A stretch of 64,000 bases of DNA from Myxococcales bacterium (GTDB taxonomy: Bacteria > Myxococcota_A > Polyangia > Haliangiales > Haliangiaceae): contig JAEUJY010000059.1 of the NCBI GenBank assembly GCA_016794525.1, positions 62,001 through 126,000 of the forward strand, written 5' to 3'. Positions 20,224-37,000 of this stretch are shown here, one piece after another (the first letter of the stretch is position 1; the number at the start of each line of letters is the position of its first letter). The position numbers and the translations under genes were made by a program. The notes below the pieces were generated by a model, which was not told where the DNA came from, searched no databases, and worked only from the letters and a program-made list of their open reading frames with translations.

Positions 20224-23199
20224 TTACGGTCCGATGCGCTGAGCGGCCGCGTCCTTGGAGAGCGACTGAGATGCGCCCGTCAGGGCGTCGGGCGTGATCG
20301 CGACGTCGAGCTCGCTGCCGCTCACCGAGCCGTGGCACGAGCCGCACACCGCGTCGAACAGCGGCTCACGGATGCCCATCGAGATCTGCTCCCCGGGCGC
20401 CAGCTGGTGCTCCTCGCCCATGTTCACGACGACGTTGCCGCTGCCATCGCGCAGCTCGATCACCACACCGACCCCGGCGGGGGCGTTGAACTTGACCGAG
20501 CCGTCGCTGGCCAGCGTGGCGCGGCCGGCCTCGACGCGGTTCTGGTACACGCCGTTGGGCTGGTTGCCGGCGGTGGTCCCGGCCGGCGGCGGCACCTCGG
20601 CGTAGGCCACGAGCTGAGTGGCGCGTCGGAACGCGTCGACCGGTCGCCCCCGGCGCAGGTTGCCGGTGAGCATCGTGAAGATCATCGGCGCGTCCGGCAT
20701 GTGGACCACCGCGCGGCCCGCGCCCGTCGCTTGCTCGTCGACCGAGCCGCCAAACACGAGCTGGCGGCGGTTGAGGTACGGCTTGCGCGGCGCGGCCTTG
20801 ATCGCGAGGACGCCATCGACTTGCGCGCCGGCGCCGCCGATCAGCACCGTCCGCGCGCCGGTCCGCGGATCGATCGCGACCAGGTCCCAATCGAGCGACG
20901 CGACCGTGCCGAGGTCGGCGGTGGTGGCCGCGTACGACACCAGGATCCGTCCATCGGGCATGCCGAACGGCCCGCGGTACGCGCCGTCGGTCGCCGCGCC
21001 GACCCGCCCCGTGGCGGCGGGATCGGGGAAGGCCGCCGAGCGCAGGAAGCCGGGGTCGGTGCGACCGGCTTCGAACGGCCCGATGCTGCGGTTGAAGATC
21101 GCCAGCGCCCCGGCGCCGCCGCGTGCGCCGGCGTCCGACGCGATGAACATCAGGTTGCCGTTCAGATCCTCGCGGATGTCGGTAGCCTGGTCGTAGCCGA
21201 TCGAGTCGTGCTGCACGGTCAGGTCGTCGGGGTTGGCGTACGCCGAGCGATGGCGCTGGGCCAGGAGCGGGTGGTAGTCGGTCCGATCCCAGTTCAGGCG
21301 GCGCCCCGAGAGCTGGTACAGCGCGTCGGAGGCCTTCTCGGTGGTCATGATGATCCGCCCCTCGCGCAGCACGTTGGGGTTGAGTTCGGAGTTGGTGAGG
21401 AAGGTCAGCTGCTCGGGGTTGCTACCGTCGGGCGCCATCCGCCATAGATCCGACGCCGGCAGGAACAGCTTGCGGCTGCGCACCGGCCCGGTGACACCGC
21501 CGGCGTGAGCGCCGCCCCGCGTCGACGCGAACACGATCGCGTTGCCATCCGGGCCCCAGGTCGGGTCGAAGTTGTGGATCTTGATCCCGTTGACGTCGGG
21601 CTGGGCGGTGGTCACGCGGCGGCAGTTGCTGCCGTCGACATCGACCACCCAGATCCCCAGCGGATCGGCGGCGCTGGCGCGCCCCGCGAACGCGACCGTG
21701 GTGCCATCGTGGCGCACCGCGGGGCCCGACACGTCCGCCGTGGAAGGGTCGAGCCCCGCGCAGCCGGCGAGCAACGACGTCGAACCACCGACGCCGGTGA
21801 TCTGACCGAACGCGCCCAACGTCGCTGGCGCCACCCGCAGATCGCTGCCGCCCTGGTAGGTGTCGAACTCGAGCGGGCCGGCGACGTGGGTCGCCGAGCG
21901 CTGCACGTAGACCAGCGGAACGGTCGAGCCGGCCGCCAGGGGCGCCAGCTCGCCACGGGCGATCCGCGCGGTCCGCTCGACGTTCACCCACTCCTGGAGC
22001 GTACAGAACGGCGTCGCCGTGTCGGGATCGTAGGTCGCCGGGCAGGCGGCCGGATCCGCCGCGCCGAGGATCGGGCCGCCGCGGTGCGCGATGCCGCCGT
22101 CGGGCGGCAGGATCACCTTGGCGACGGCGCGCCCGCGGCGCGCGTCGGGCACCTCGAACGCCATGAACTCCGACAGCAGCGTGTCGTAGTTCTTCTCGAG
22201 CGTGATCGCCGAGACGAACCCGTGGCTCGACGGCCGCATCTTGAAGTCGTTGCCGGCCGCCGGGCTGTGGCAGGCGGCGAAGCCGCAGCCGCGCGTGTAG
22301 AGCATCGGCTGGACGTTGTCCCGGAAGAACTCCTTGCCGGGGTCGCCCTCGCCGAACAGCTTCGGGCCGACCTGCTCCGCCCAGGTCCGCAGCGCGACGT
22401 AGTCGCCGTTGCCCCGATCGGCGAAGCGATCGCCGCCGGTGTGCGGACCACCGCCGGCGTTGGCGGCCAGCGGCACCCGCAGGATCTGGGACTCGTCGAC
22501 CGGGCTGTCGACGAAGGCCCACGCCTGGGAGAAGTTGAACGCGCGCTGCTCGGGCGTGTCGCCGCAGGTGATGAAGAGATCCGACTGCGGCGCCCCGTGG
22601 CAGTTGCCGCTGGCGCACCCGGCCAAGACCGGCTGGACGTCGCGCTCGAAGCCGGCCCGGTTGGCGACGAACACCGGATCGGTCATGAACGCCACTGGGT
22701 CGAACGTCGGCGGTAGCGCCGACGTGCACGCGCCCTCACCCTGGCGCGGCGGCGACGGCGGCCGCACGCCGTTCTCGGTGGCGCCGTTCTCCATCCAGCT
22801 GAGCAGGATCAGGTACGCGTCGGAGCCCGGCTGCATGATGCCGCCGCCGGCGTGCAAGACGTCGAGGTCTTTGAACTCGTCGCCGTACGCCATCTGCAAC
22901 TGGCCCGGCCCCACCGCCTTGACCAGCAACAGCGGTACGGGGTAGCTGCCGAATGGCACCAGGGTGTCGCGACGCTTCTGGATCGCCTCGAAGCTGGTGA
23001 CGTCGAGGTTGCCGGCCGCGAACTGGTACGGGTCGTCGGGATTGGTGCGATGACAGCCGCTGGTGTTGCCAGCGCACGACTGAGTCAAGATCGGTTGGAT
23101 CGTGCGTTCGAAGTAGGTCCGCCCAGGCGGCGGATCACCACCGCACGCCACCGCCGCCGAGAGCACCGTCAAGAGAAACGCCGGGACGCGCATGGTCAT
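20224..23199 (-). CDS. Large lipoprotein with haem-c-like motifs and a TolB-like propeller
   Basis: A 991-residue lipoprotein (Cys19 in AAVAC). Three N-terminal haem-c-like modules have unusual spacing: CAGNTSGCH (Cys42-His50), CASGNCH (195-201) and CGFAACH (305-311); a canonical CGSCH is at 952-956. Residues ~430-800 contain TolB/WD-type propeller repeats (GIWVVDVDGSNCRRVTT, NFDPTWGPDGNAIVFASTRGG, DLWRMAPDGSNPEQLTF). The architecture resembles the HzsA-like propeller/haem proteins spread through environmental bacteria. It probably faces the outside and may carry electrons or bind a surface ligand. GGAG lies eight bases before ATG 23199. Confidence 0.78.
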   Translation of the reverse strand: MTMRVPAFLLTVLSAAVACGGDPPPGRTYFERTIQPILTQSCAGNTSGCHRTNPDDPYQFAAGNLDVTSFEAIQKRRDTLVPFGSYPVPLLLVKAVGPGQLQMAYGDEFKDLDVLHAGGGIMQPGSDAYLILLSWMENGATENGVRPPSPPRQGEGACTSALPPTFDPVAFMTDPVFVANRAGFERDVQPVLAGCASGNCHGAPQSDLFITCGDTPEQRAFNFSQAWAFVDSPVDESQILRVPLAANAGGGPHTGGDRFADRGNGDYVALRTWAEQVGPKLFGEGDPGKEFFRDNVQPMLYTRGCGFAACHSPAAGNDFKMRPSSHGFVSAITLEKNYDTLLSEFMAFEVPDARRGRAVAKVILPPDGGIAHRGGPILGAADPAACPATYDPDTATPFCTLQEWVNVERTARIARGELAPLAAGSTVPLVYVQRSATHVAGPLEFDTYQGGSDLRVAPATLGAFGQITGVGGSTSLLAGCAGLDPSTADVSGPAVRHDGTTVAFAGRASAADPLGIWVVDVDGSNCRRVTTAQPDVNGIKIHNFDPTWGPDGNAIVFASTRGGAHAGGVTGPVRSRKLFLPASDLWRMAPDGSNPEQLTFLTNSELNPNVLREGRIIMTTEKASDALYQLSGRRLNWDRTDYHPLLAQRHRSAYANPDDLTVQHDSIGYDQATDIREDLNGNLMFIASDAGARGGAGALAIFNRSIGPFEAGRTDPGFLRSAAFPDPAATGRVGAATDGAYRGPFGMPDGRILVSYAATTADLGTVASLDWDLVAIDPRTGARTVLIGGAGAQVDGVLAIKAAPRKPYLNRRQLVFGGSVDEQATGAGRAVVHMPDAPMIFTMLTGNLRRGRPVDAFRRATQLVAYAEVPPPAGTTAGNQPNGVYQNRVEAGRATLASDGSVKFNAPAGVGVVIELRDGSGNVVVNMGEEHQLAPGEQISMGIREPLFDAVCGSCHGSVSGSELDVAITPDALTGASQSLSKDAAAQRIGP

Positions 23200-23332
23200 G
23201 AGTGTACTCCAGAGGCAAGGCGGAGACGTGGGCGATCACCGTCGACAAGCAGGCGGGACGGCCGCGCGGCGGCGGGCCGAAAACGCGCATCGCCGCGCGA
23301 GGCGGCGATCGCGATCGGAGCGTGCGCGGCGG

Positions 23333-24172
23333 TCACCGCAGCGCGTAGGTGGCGGCCGTGGCCGTCGACCGCACCAGCGCCGAGGCGTCGCCCTGCGCCG
23401 CGACCAGCGCGGCGCGCGACGCCGGGTCGCCGATCTGGCCGAGGGCCCAGGCGGCGTTGCGGCGGACGTTGGCGTCGGCGTCGCTGGCCAGCACCGCCTC
23501 GAGGGCGGCGCGGCCACCGGCGAAGCGCAGCGTGCCGATCACGCCGGCCGCGGCCGCGCGGACCCGGGCGTCGCCGTCGTTGACGCGGGCCACGACCGGC
23601 GCCGCGTCGGTGACCTTGCGCAGCTTCGCCCAGTCGGTCAGCGCCTCGAGCCGGACGCTCGCGTCGCTGTCGCCGAGCGCGGCGGTCAGGCCGGCCTTGC
23701 CGTTGGGGTGGCCGATCATGCCGAGCGCGCGCACCGCGGCCAGCCGGGCCTCGGCCGACAGGTCGGTGCGACCGATCGCCGCGGTCAGCGCCGGGATGGC
23801 CGACGGGTGCATGAACGCGCCGAGCAGGTCGGCGCCGTTGCGCGCCAGGCGGCTGTCGGCGCCGGCGAGGTCGGTGGTCGCGCGGGCGGCCAGCTCGGTG
23901 CGCAGCGCCGCGTGGCGCGCGAACCACCAGCCCGCGACCTCGCGGACCTCGTAGCGATCGTGATCGAGCAGGTCCATCACGACCGGGATGCAGGCGTCGC
24001 AGGTCAGGCGCTCGGCGCGCTCGACCTCGGCGACGATGGCGTCGACCGAGCCGGTGGCCGCGGCGCCCTGGATGCGGGCCGCCGAGCCGCCGCGCCCGGC
24101 GAGCGCCGGCGAGGCCAGGCCGACGAGCAGCGCCGTGGCGACGAAGGTAGAGAGGCGGAGTTGCGTGTTCAT
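23333..24172 (-). CDS. Exported HEAT-repeat protein
   Basis: A 279-residue protein with a Sec signal peptide (cleavage near ASPALA) and about six HEAT/PBS-lyase-type helical repeats from residue 45 to the end (EVREVAGWWFARHAALRTEL, EARLAAVRALGMIGHPNGKAGLTAAL, ARVRAAAAGVIGTLRFAGGRAAL, NVRRNAAWALGQIGDPASRAAL). A CDAC pair occurs near residue 60. HEAT arrays are protein-binding scaffolds, here periplasmic. Start ATG 24172 has GGAGGA at the right distance. It sits 59 bp after the HzsA-like gene and probably belongs to one transcription unit with both haem-like neighbours. Confidence 0.85.
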   Translation of the reverse strand: MNTQLRLSTFVATALLVGLASPALAGRGGSAARIQGAAATGSVDAIVAEVERAERLTCDACIPVVMDLLDHDRYEVREVAGWWFARHAALRTELAARATTDLAGADSRLARNGADLLGAFMHPSAIPALTAAIGRTDLSAEARLAAVRALGMIGHPNGKAGLTAALGDSDASVRLEALTDWAKLRKVTDAAPVVARVNDGDARVRAAAAGVIGTLRFAGGRAALEAVLASDADANVRRNAAWALGQIGDPASRAALVAAQGDASALVRSTATAATYALR

Positions 24173-24231
24173 GGCGGTCCTCCGAGGAGCGGGACGGTTG
24201 GTTCCAGGGTGAGACGGACGGACGGCGACGC

Positions 24232-26430
<2,199 letters not shown>

Positions 26431-26540
26431 GGCGAGCCTCCTCATGCCGGGCACATACAGCAAGGCCCGCGCCACGACCTAACCACCGAGGATCACTCGA
26501 TCGACTCGCCCGCCCACGGAGGGACGCCGCCCCCCATCCT

Positions 26541-26775
<235 letters not shown>

Positions 26776-26804
26776 CCCGCTCTCCGCTCCCCCCGCTCTC
26801 CGTC

Positions 26805-27419
26805 CTACTCCGCCCCGATGATCCCGCGCTCGGCCGCCAGCGTCCGCAACAGCGTCTTCGCCCGCTCGAACCGCTTCCGCAGCACCGCGGCCCGCCGGTC
26901 GACCGACTCCTCGCCATCGCCGGGCATCGCCTGCGCGACCTCGCGCCACGACATCTTGCGATCGATCCGCAGGATCAGCAGCTCGTGGTCGTCGGGGTCG
27001 AGGGCCTCGCGCAGCCGGCGCACCTCGTCCTTGACCTCGGTGCGCATGAACTCGACGGTGCCGGTGCGGATCTGCTCGGCGCGATCGAACACCTCCTTGG
27101 CCAGGTCGAGCGGGACGTAGGCGCGCTCGCGGCGACGCGGCGCGCGGCGCAGCCGGAACAGCGCGTTGCGCGCCAGCGCGTAGAGCCAGGTGCGCAGCGA
27201 CGAGCCCCAGCGGAAGCCGGGCAAGCCTCGCCACAGGTCCTCGCAGGTGACGGCGTAGGCCTCGGTGGCGAGGTCCTCGTCGCGGGCGATGGCGTGGAGG
27301 AAGCTGGCGATCTCTCCACCGTAGAGCTCGATGGCGGCGGTCGCGGCGCGCGTCAGGTCGCCAGCGGCGACGAGATCGCGCACCGGGGCTTCGTGCGCGG
27401 TGCGATCGATGACGGTCAC
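26805..27419 (-). CDS. ECF-type sigma-70 family RNA polymerase sigma factor
   Basis: A 204-residue sigma factor with only regions 2 and 4. Region 2 covers about residues 30-100 ([20 protein letters not shown] ... [24 protein letters not shown]); region 4 is [30 protein letters not shown] followed by [14 protein letters not shown]. It directs RNA polymerase to a small regulon. The linker between regions is longer than usual. Start GTG 27419 is 83 bp downstream of the Ser/Thr kinase gene on the same strand, so the kinase may control it. No anti-sigma factor gene is adjacent. No clear ribosome site. Confidence 0.88.
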   Translation of the reverse strand: MTVIDRTAHEAPVRDLVAAGDLTRAATAAIELYGGEIASFLHAIARDEDLATEAYAVTCEDLWRGLPGFRWGSSLRTWLYALARNALFRLRRAPRRRERAYVPLDLAKEVFDRAEQIRTGTVEFMRTEVKDEVRRLREALDPDDHELLILRIDRKMSWREVAQAMPGDGEESVDRRAAVLRKRFERAKTLLRTLAAERGIIGAE

Positions 27420-27502
27420 GGCGGGCCGCACTGTAGAACCCGGGCGCCGCCAAGTCGATCGCCGGCGCCGCGGATCCCGGGCCCGCGGCGCGGCGCCGCG
27501 GT

Positions 27503-30460
<2,958 letters not shown>

Positions 30461-30467
30461 GTCGCGG

Positions 30468-33173
30468 TCATGATAACAGCCCGCGCAGCTCGGCCAGCGC
30501 CGCCAGCGCGGCGATCGGGGTCATGCGATCGGGGTCGAGCGCGCGCAGGCGCTGCGCCACCTCGGCGGCCGGCGCGTCGACGGCGGCGGCAAGGGCTGGC
30601 AACAGCGACAGCTGGCCCGGCGGCGCCTGCGCCAGCCGCCGGCCGCTGGGCAGCGCGGCGCCGTCGCCCTCGAGGCGGGCCAGGATCGCCCGGGCGCGGG
30701 CGATCACCGAGCGCGGCAGCCCGGCCAGCCGGGCCACGTCGATGCCGTAGCTCTTCGACGCCGCGCCGGGGACGATCCGGCGCAGGAACGCCACCTCGCC
30801 GTCCTGCTCGCGCACCAGCGCCGAGACGTTGTGCACGCGTGGCCGATCGTCGGCCATCGCGGTCAGCTCGTGGTAGTGGGTCGCGAACAGCGTCCGCGCG
30901 CCGATCGCGTCGTGCAGGTACTCGGCGACCGCCCACGCGATCGACACGCCGTCGAAGGTCGACGTGCCGCGCCCGACCTCATCGAGGACCACCAGCGAGC
31001 GCCGGGTGGCGTGGGCCAGGATCGCGGCGGTCTCGCGCATCTCGACCATGAACGTCGAGTCGCCGCGGGCCAGGTTGTCGGTGGCGCCGACGCGGGTGAA
31101 GACCCGATCGCAGACGCCGATCGTCGCGGCCGCCGCCGGCACGAAGCTGCCGACCTGCGCCAGGATCACGATGTGCGCGACCTGGCGCATGAACGTCGAC
31201 TTGCCGGCCATGTTGGGCCCGGTCACCAGCACGACCTGCTCGCGATCGGCGTCGAGCCGCGCGTCGTTGGGCACGAACGTCCCGGCCGGGACCAGCGCCT
31301 CGATCACCGGGTGGCGGCCGTCCTTGATGTCGATGACCACCGAGTCGTCGACGACCGGCCGCGCCCAGCCGCGGCGCTCGGCGACCTCGGCCAGGGTCAG
31401 GCACACGTCGATCGTCGCGATCGCCGCGCCGGCGGCCAAGAGCGGCTGGTACAGCGCCGCGACCTCGGCGATGAGCGCGCGGTGGACCTCGGCCTCGCGG
31501 GTCGCGAGCGTGTCCTGGGCCGCCAGCACCTTGGCCTCGAGCTCGGCCAGCTCGCGGGTCACGTAGCGCTCGCCGCCGGCGACGGTCTGCTTGCGCAGGT
31601 AGTCGTCGGGCACGCGCGCCAGCTGGCTCTTGGTGATCTCGATGTAGTAACCGAAGACGCGGTTGTAGCGGACCTTGAGGCTGCCGATGCCGGTGCGCTC
31701 GCGCTCGCGCGCCTCGATCGCCGCGATCGCGTCCTTGCCGCCATCGGCGAGGCCGCGGCACTCGTCGACCACCGCGTCGAAGCCGGGGCGGACGAAGCCG
31801 CCGTCCTTGACCAGCGCGCCGGGCTGCTCGACCAGCGCGGCGTCGAGGTGCGCGGCCAACGTCGCCAGCGCCGGCGTGGCCACCGGGCGCAGGTCGGTCA
31901 GGGTCGGCGCGCCGTCGAGCCGCGGCGACGGCACCGCCAGCGCCGCCAGCGCCGGCAGCGCCAGCAGCGTGTCGCGCAGCCGGCCCAGGTCGCGGGGCCC
32001 GGCGACGCCCAGCGTGGCCTTGCCGGCCAGGCGCTCGAGGTCGCTGGTGGCCTTGAGCTCGCGGCGCAGCTCGCGGCGCACCTCGGCGGCGGCCAGGAAG
32101 TCGGCCACCGCGTCGGCGCGCTGCGCGATCGCCGCGCGATCGGTAAGTGGATATAGAAGCCAGCGCCGCAACAGCCGCGCCCCGGGCGCGGTGGTGGTGT
32201 CGTCGAGGACGTCGAGCAGCGAGCCCTGCCGCCGCGCGCCGACCAGCGTCTGGCACAGCTCGAGGTTGGCGATCGCCGCCTCGTCGAGGACCATCGTCGC
32301 GCCCGGCTGGTAGCAGGCCAGCCGCGCGATCGGCAGCGTGCCGCCGGGCTGGGTGGCGCGCGCGTAGGCCAGCACGGTGGCGGCGGCCTGGACCAGCGCC
32401 GGCTGCGCGGCCAGCTCGACCAGCGACTCGGCCAGCGCCGCGCCCAGCGCCGCGGTCGCGTCGCCGAGCGCCGGCACCGGCGCCGCCCCCCACACCGCGG
32501 CGTAGCGGCGCAGCGGCGCGCCCGGCGCGGCCATGCCGCCCGGGGCCAGCTCGTCGGCGGCGACGATCACCTCGCGCGGACCGACCCGGGCCAGCTCGTC
32601 GACCGTGGCCGCCGCCGTCGCCAGCTCGGTGGCGCGGAACTCGCCGGTGGTGACGTCGAGGTAGGCCAGCCCGAACCGCGGCTCGGGCGGCGGCTCGGGC
32701 GGCGGCTTGCGGGCGCCCCGCGCGACCGGGGCCGGCGGCGCCGCCGGCGGTGTGGCCCGCACCACCGCCGCGACGTAGCGGCCGGCCTTGGGATCGAGCG
32801 CGTCCTCGTCGACCACCACGCCGGGCGTGACGATCCGGACGACGTCGCGGCGCACCAGCCCCTTGGCGACCTTGGGGTCCTCGACCTGCTCGCAGATCAC
32901 GACCTTGTGGCCGAGGTCGGTCAGCTTGGCGACGTAGCCGCGGGCGGCGTGGTGCGGCACCCCGCACATCGGCACCGCGTCGACCTTGCCCTTGTCGCGG
33001 GTGGTGAGCGTCAGGTCGAGCAGCCCCGCCGCCACCACCGCGTCCTCGAAGAACATCTCGTAGAAGTCGCCGAGGCGGAAGAAGACGATCGCGTCGGGGT
33101 GGCGATCCTTCACGTCCAGGAACTGCCGCATGAGCGGCGTCTGGGACGGAGAGCTGGCGGAGCTGGCGCGCAC
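30468..33173 (-). CDS. mutS: DNA mismatch repair protein MutS
   Basis: Recognises mismatches and small loops in new DNA and recruits MutL. The 901-residue product has the mismatch-binding FYEMF (37-41), the connector and clamp domains, Walker [10 protein letters not shown] (652-660), the [11 protein letters not shown] motif, the Walker [17 protein letters not shown] and the ATHYHEL motif. A Pro-rich insert (about residues 141-165) separates the mismatch and connector domains. The start is GTG 33173; no other start retains the N-terminus. It precedes the kinase by 8 bp and probably shares its transcript. Confidence 0.97.
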   Translation of the reverse strand: MRASSASSPSQTPLMRQFLDVKDRHPDAIVFFRLGDFYEMFFEDAVVAAGLLDLTLTTRDKGKVDAVPMCGVPHHAARGYVAKLTDLGHKVVICEQVEDPKVAKGLVRRDVVRIVTPGVVVDEDALDPKAGRYVAAVVRATPPAAPPAPVARGARKPPPEPPPEPRFGLAYLDVTTGEFRATELATAAATVDELARVGPREVIVAADELAPGGMAAPGAPLRRYAAVWGAAPVPALGDATAALGAALAESLVELAAQPALVQAAATVLAYARATQPGGTLPIARLACYQPGATMVLDEAAIANLELCQTLVGARRQGSLLDVLDDTTTAPGARLLRRWLLYPLTDRAAIAQRADAVADFLAAAEVRRELRRELKATSDLERLAGKATLGVAGPRDLGRLRDTLLALPALAALAVPSPRLDGAPTLTDLRPVATPALATLAAHLDAALVEQPGALVKDGGFVRPGFDAVVDECRGLADGGKDAIAAIEARERERTGIGSLKVRYNRVFGYYIEITKSQLARVPDDYLRKQTVAGGERYVTRELAELEAKVLAAQDTLATREAEVHRALIAEVAALYQPLLAAGAAIATIDVCLTLAEVAERRGWARPVVDDSVVIDIKDGRHPVIEALVPAGTFVPNDARLDADREQVVLVTGPNMAGKSTFMRQVAHIVILAQVGSFVPAAAATIGVCDRVFTRVGATDNLARGDSTFMVEMRETAAILAHATRRSLVVLDEVGRGTSTFDGVSIAWAVAEYLHDAIGARTLFATHYHELTAMADDRPRVHNVSALVREQDGEVAFLRRIVPGAASKSYGIDVARLAGLPRSVIARARAILARLEGDGAALPSGRRLAQAPPGQLSLLPALAAAVDAPAAEVAQRLRALDPDRMTPIAALAALAELRGLLS

Positions 33174-33242
33174 GAGATCGGCGTCTTGTAGCCGATCGCT
33201 ATGACGCCGCGCGCGCCGCCCCGCCCTCGCCCGCCGGCCGGC

Positions 33243-33974
33243 TCACAGCCGGATGACGTAGGCGATCTTCGGCACCTTCTTCTCGAACTCGCCCTTGGCC
33301 GCGACCGCGTCCTCGTAGGTCGCGTACTTGCCCAGGCGCACCCGGAAGAACTTCTTGCCGTCGACGTCGGCCGAGGTGACGTAGGCGGCGTAGCCCGCGG
33401 CCTTGACCGTGGCCAGGAACGCGTCGGCCTCGGCCTGATCCTGGAACGCCGACAGCTGCAGCGTGAACTTGGCCGGCCCCGCCGCCGCGTCGGGCGCCTT
33501 GGGGGCGGCCGGCTTCGGCTCGGCGGCCTTCGGCTCGGCGGGCTTCGGCTCGACGGCCTTCGGCTCGGCCTTCGGCTCGGCGGCCTTCGGCTCCTCGGCC
33601 TTGGGCTCCTCGCCCTTCGCCGCCGGCGGCTCGACGGCCTTGGCCGGGGCCGCGGCCTTGCGCGCGCCGAGCGCGGCGATCTCGCGATCGACGGCGGCCG
33701 ACGGGCCGCCGCTGCCGCCCAGCGCGTTGGGGAACGTCATCGAGCCCTCGCCGGCGCCGAGCCGATCGAGCGCCGCCAGCGGATCCCGCTGGGCCGACGT
33801 CGCCGCGACCTTGTCGACGTGGCCGCGGGCCTCGAGCCGGCGCCCGACCATCACGCCGAGGACGAACACCAGGCACGCCACCACGGCGCCGCCGAAGAAC
33901 AGGTAGAAGATCTGGCGCCCGTCGAGGCTGACCTCGATCTTGTCCTTGTACAGCTCGCTATCGGTTCCAGCCAT
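33243..33974 (-). CDS. SPOR-domain single-pass membrane protein
   Basis: A 243-residue cell-envelope protein. It has a short cytoplasmic N-terminus, one membrane span (about residues 22-44, [22 protein letters not shown]), a periplasmic linker with about ten EPKA/EPKP repeats (residues ~110-160) and a C-terminal SPOR domain ([30 protein letters not shown] ... [15 protein letters not shown]). SPOR domains bind denuded peptidoglycan at division sites. The AGGAG site lies six bases before ATG 33974. Its 69-bp gap to mutS holds no gene. Confidence 0.93.
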   Translation of the reverse strand: MAGTDSELYKDKIEVSLDGRQIFYLFFGGAVVACLVFVLGVMVGRRLEARGHVDKVAATSAQRDPLAALDRLGAGEGSMTFPNALGGSGGPSAAVDREIAALGARKAAAPAKAVEPPAAKGEEPKAEEPKAAEPKAEPKAVEPKPAEPKAAEPKPAAPKAPDAAAGPAKFTLQLSAFQDQAEADAFLATVKAAGYAAYVTSADVDGKKFFRVRLGKYATYEDAVAAKGEFEKKVPKIAYVIRL

Positions 33975-34079
33975 GGGCAGCTCCTACCCCGACGCTTGCG
34001 CAGGCGGAAGCGCGGAGCAAGTTTTCCGGCCCCGCCAGCCCGCCGCGCGGTCGATTCGCGGCCCGACGGCGATCCAGGG

Positions 34080-37000
34080 CTACTGGAGGTGGACCGCGCC
34101 GTCGGGAGCCCGCGGCGAGACCCGCACCAGCTGGCCGCGGACGTTGGTCGACGAGTTGTTCGTCGGCTGGGTGTCGCCGCCGTCCACCACCCAGATCGCG
34201 CCGTCGGGGGCGCGCACGACGTTGGTCGGCTGCGCGATCGCGTCACCCATCGTCCGCGGCAGGAAGCCATCGACGATGCGGAACTGGATCGACGCGTCGC
34301 GGTGGACGGTGGGCACGTCGACCAGGCCGCCGGCGCGGTCGTCGCGGCACATCGCGTCGCCGGGGTAGGTCGGATCGACGAAGGTCAGGCGCAAGAGCGG
34401 GTTCTGGAAGCGGATGCCGCGGGTGGTCCGGGTCACCAGCTTGGTCCCGGCGGTGGTCAGCTCGCAGGTGCCCGGCTTGTAGTCCGGCTGCTTCTCGACC
34501 TGATCGATCGTCTCGCTGCACGGGTTGGGCGTGAGATCGGTGGGGCCGGTGCCGGTGCACGGCGGCGCGGTCAGCGGCACGCGCCCGACCAGGAGCGGGC
34601 TGGCGGCCGGGTCCTTGACGCAGCGGCCGGCGCTGTCGGCGATGAACGGGTGCAGGTAGCCCGAGCGCGAGCCGATCGCGACGAACGCGTCGGCGGCGCG
34701 CAGGTCGTAGCGCTGCAGGCCGCTGGCGCACTCGGCCGCCGGCACGATGCCCTCGATGCAGTGGCCGGCGCGGCACAGCGTGCCGGCGTCGCACTGGTCG
34801 TCGGACTGGCACGTCATCACGCAGCGGTTCAGCGCCGGGGTGCGGAAGGTGTCGGGCTCGCAGGCGTAGGTGCGGTTGGGCGCGGCGGTGTCGTCGTCGA
34901 CCGGGTGATCGGGCGACACCAGCTGCGCGTCGTAGAGCGCCAGGTCCTGGCACTGCTGGTTCGAGGTGCAGCCGGTGACCGGCGTCGTGCGCAGCTCGCG
35001 CTTGCGCTCGCGCAGGGTCAGGCGCCCGGCCAGCGCGTCCACGACCGCGTAGCGCCGCAGCGACACCAGGTAGTCGCGGCACAGGCCGGGCAGCGTGTCG
35101 AGCTTGTCCTTGGGCAGGCACGCGCCGGTGGCGATCGTCGCGTCGGGGTGGACGAAGCAGGTCTCGCCGAGCCCGCACTGGGCGTCGCCGCGGGCCGGGT
35201 CGCAGCCGCGCAAGGTCACGATGTCGCGCGGCTCGACGCCGGCGGCGCAGAACGGCGCGCTGGGATCGACGACGCTGATGCCGCCGCCGCCGATGTCGAC
35301 CAGGCCGGTCCGCACCTGCGGGCCGTCGAGCGCCTGGCTGCCGTCGGTGCGGTCGTTGGACAAGAGGCCCTCCCACACGAACTGCCAGTCCTCCTCAAAG
35401 CCCAGCGCGTGCCAGTCGGGGTAGGTCGCGAGGCGCACGTCGAGGGGCGCCGAGAAGTTGGTGTCGGGCACCGGCACGCTGGCGTCGGTGCCGACGCACA
35501 GCGACTGGTGCACCGCGGGCAACGCGTAGCTCTTCTCGCTGGCCAGCGACGCGCCCGAGAAGATGCGCACCGGGTTGGCGTCGGCGTGGGGGCCGCCGAT
35601 CACCAGCGCGCTCGACGGGACGTCGCTCGGGGGGCTCGGCGACAGCGCCGCGCAGTCGCGCCGCTGCACCATATCCTCCTCGAACAGGTTGTCGGCGTTG
35701 CGCGCGAAGCCGCTGTCGCGGATCTGGTGCGGCAGCACCAGCGGCAGCTGGGTGGCCAGCGGATCGCTGGCGACCCGGGTGTCGTCGATGTTGTCGTCGT
35801 CGATGTTGACGACGACGGTGAAGCCGTTCGACAGCGATACGTACGCGAAGTGGCCGGCCAGCCGCTCGGGCCGCTCGGTGATGCTGGTGTTGTTGGCCGC
35901 GCCGATCGCCACCGCCACCGGCCGCGCCGGGCCGGCGAACTCGACGCCGGGGCTGCGGGCGCCGGCGCGTCGCGGCGGCGTCGCCGGATCGCCCACGGCC
36001 ATGCAGATGAACGCGTCGCTGTCGTTCTCGGTCAACAGGTAGCGCGGGTCGACCTGGGTGTCGCACTCGCGGTTGGCCACCAGCACCTCGGCGACGCGCA
36101 CCGTGCCGTCGCTGGCGACCGCGTAGACGAACTGCGCGTCGGTGCCGCTGTCGCCGTCGTTGAGCCCGCCGTTGCCGCCCATCGTGATCTGCGCCGACAG
36201 CGCGACGTCGGTGACGCCGACGTCGCCGTCGAGATCGACCTGGCTGACGGTCGCCGGCAGGCCGGTCGCGGCCAGCGTCACGACGGTCACGACCGGGCGG
36301 TTGGCCACGCCGATCGCCAGCTTCTGGGTGCCGACCCGCTCGTCGCGGACGATGTCGAGCGACGTCGGACGGGCGCCGTCGACGATCGGGTCGCGGTCGC
36401 CGCACTCGCGGGGGCAGCTGAGCTCGCCGTCGCCCACGGTCGCGGTGCCGTCGGCGGCGAAGCGGATCGACGCCACCGCGCGGCCGGTCGCCGCGTCGAT
36501 CGCCGCCACCGCGTGGCAGTCGGGGTACGCGACGTAGTGGATGCCGACCGGGGTCGCCGGGCAAGCGGCGCCGATCGGCGAGGCCAGATCGGTCGCGGCC
36601 AGCGCCGCCGGGCGCGCCAAGAGCGGCGCGCCGCTGGCGGTGGTCAGCGGCAGCTCCGACACGATCGGCGCGTCGCCCTTGGCCACCACCTGCAGGAGGT
36701 CGATCACCGACAGATCGCAGCTGCCCGCGTTGGCGGTGAGCAGGTGGCAGCCGGCGGTGTCGGTGTCGATCGCGATCGGCGTCGCGCCGACCGCCAGCGC
36801 GTTGTGGCCGGGGATGTAACGGTCGGCGTCGTCGACGGTGAAGTCGCGCTCGCCGTACTCGGGCACGCCGGTCGCGACGTCGGCGTCGGCCAGGCCGAGC
36901 AGCTTGGTGTAGGCGACGGTGATCGTCCCCGTCGTGGGCTGGACCGCGGCCGTGTACCAGAACATCGCCGAGTTCGCGATGCCCTCCTGGCCCGGCGGCA

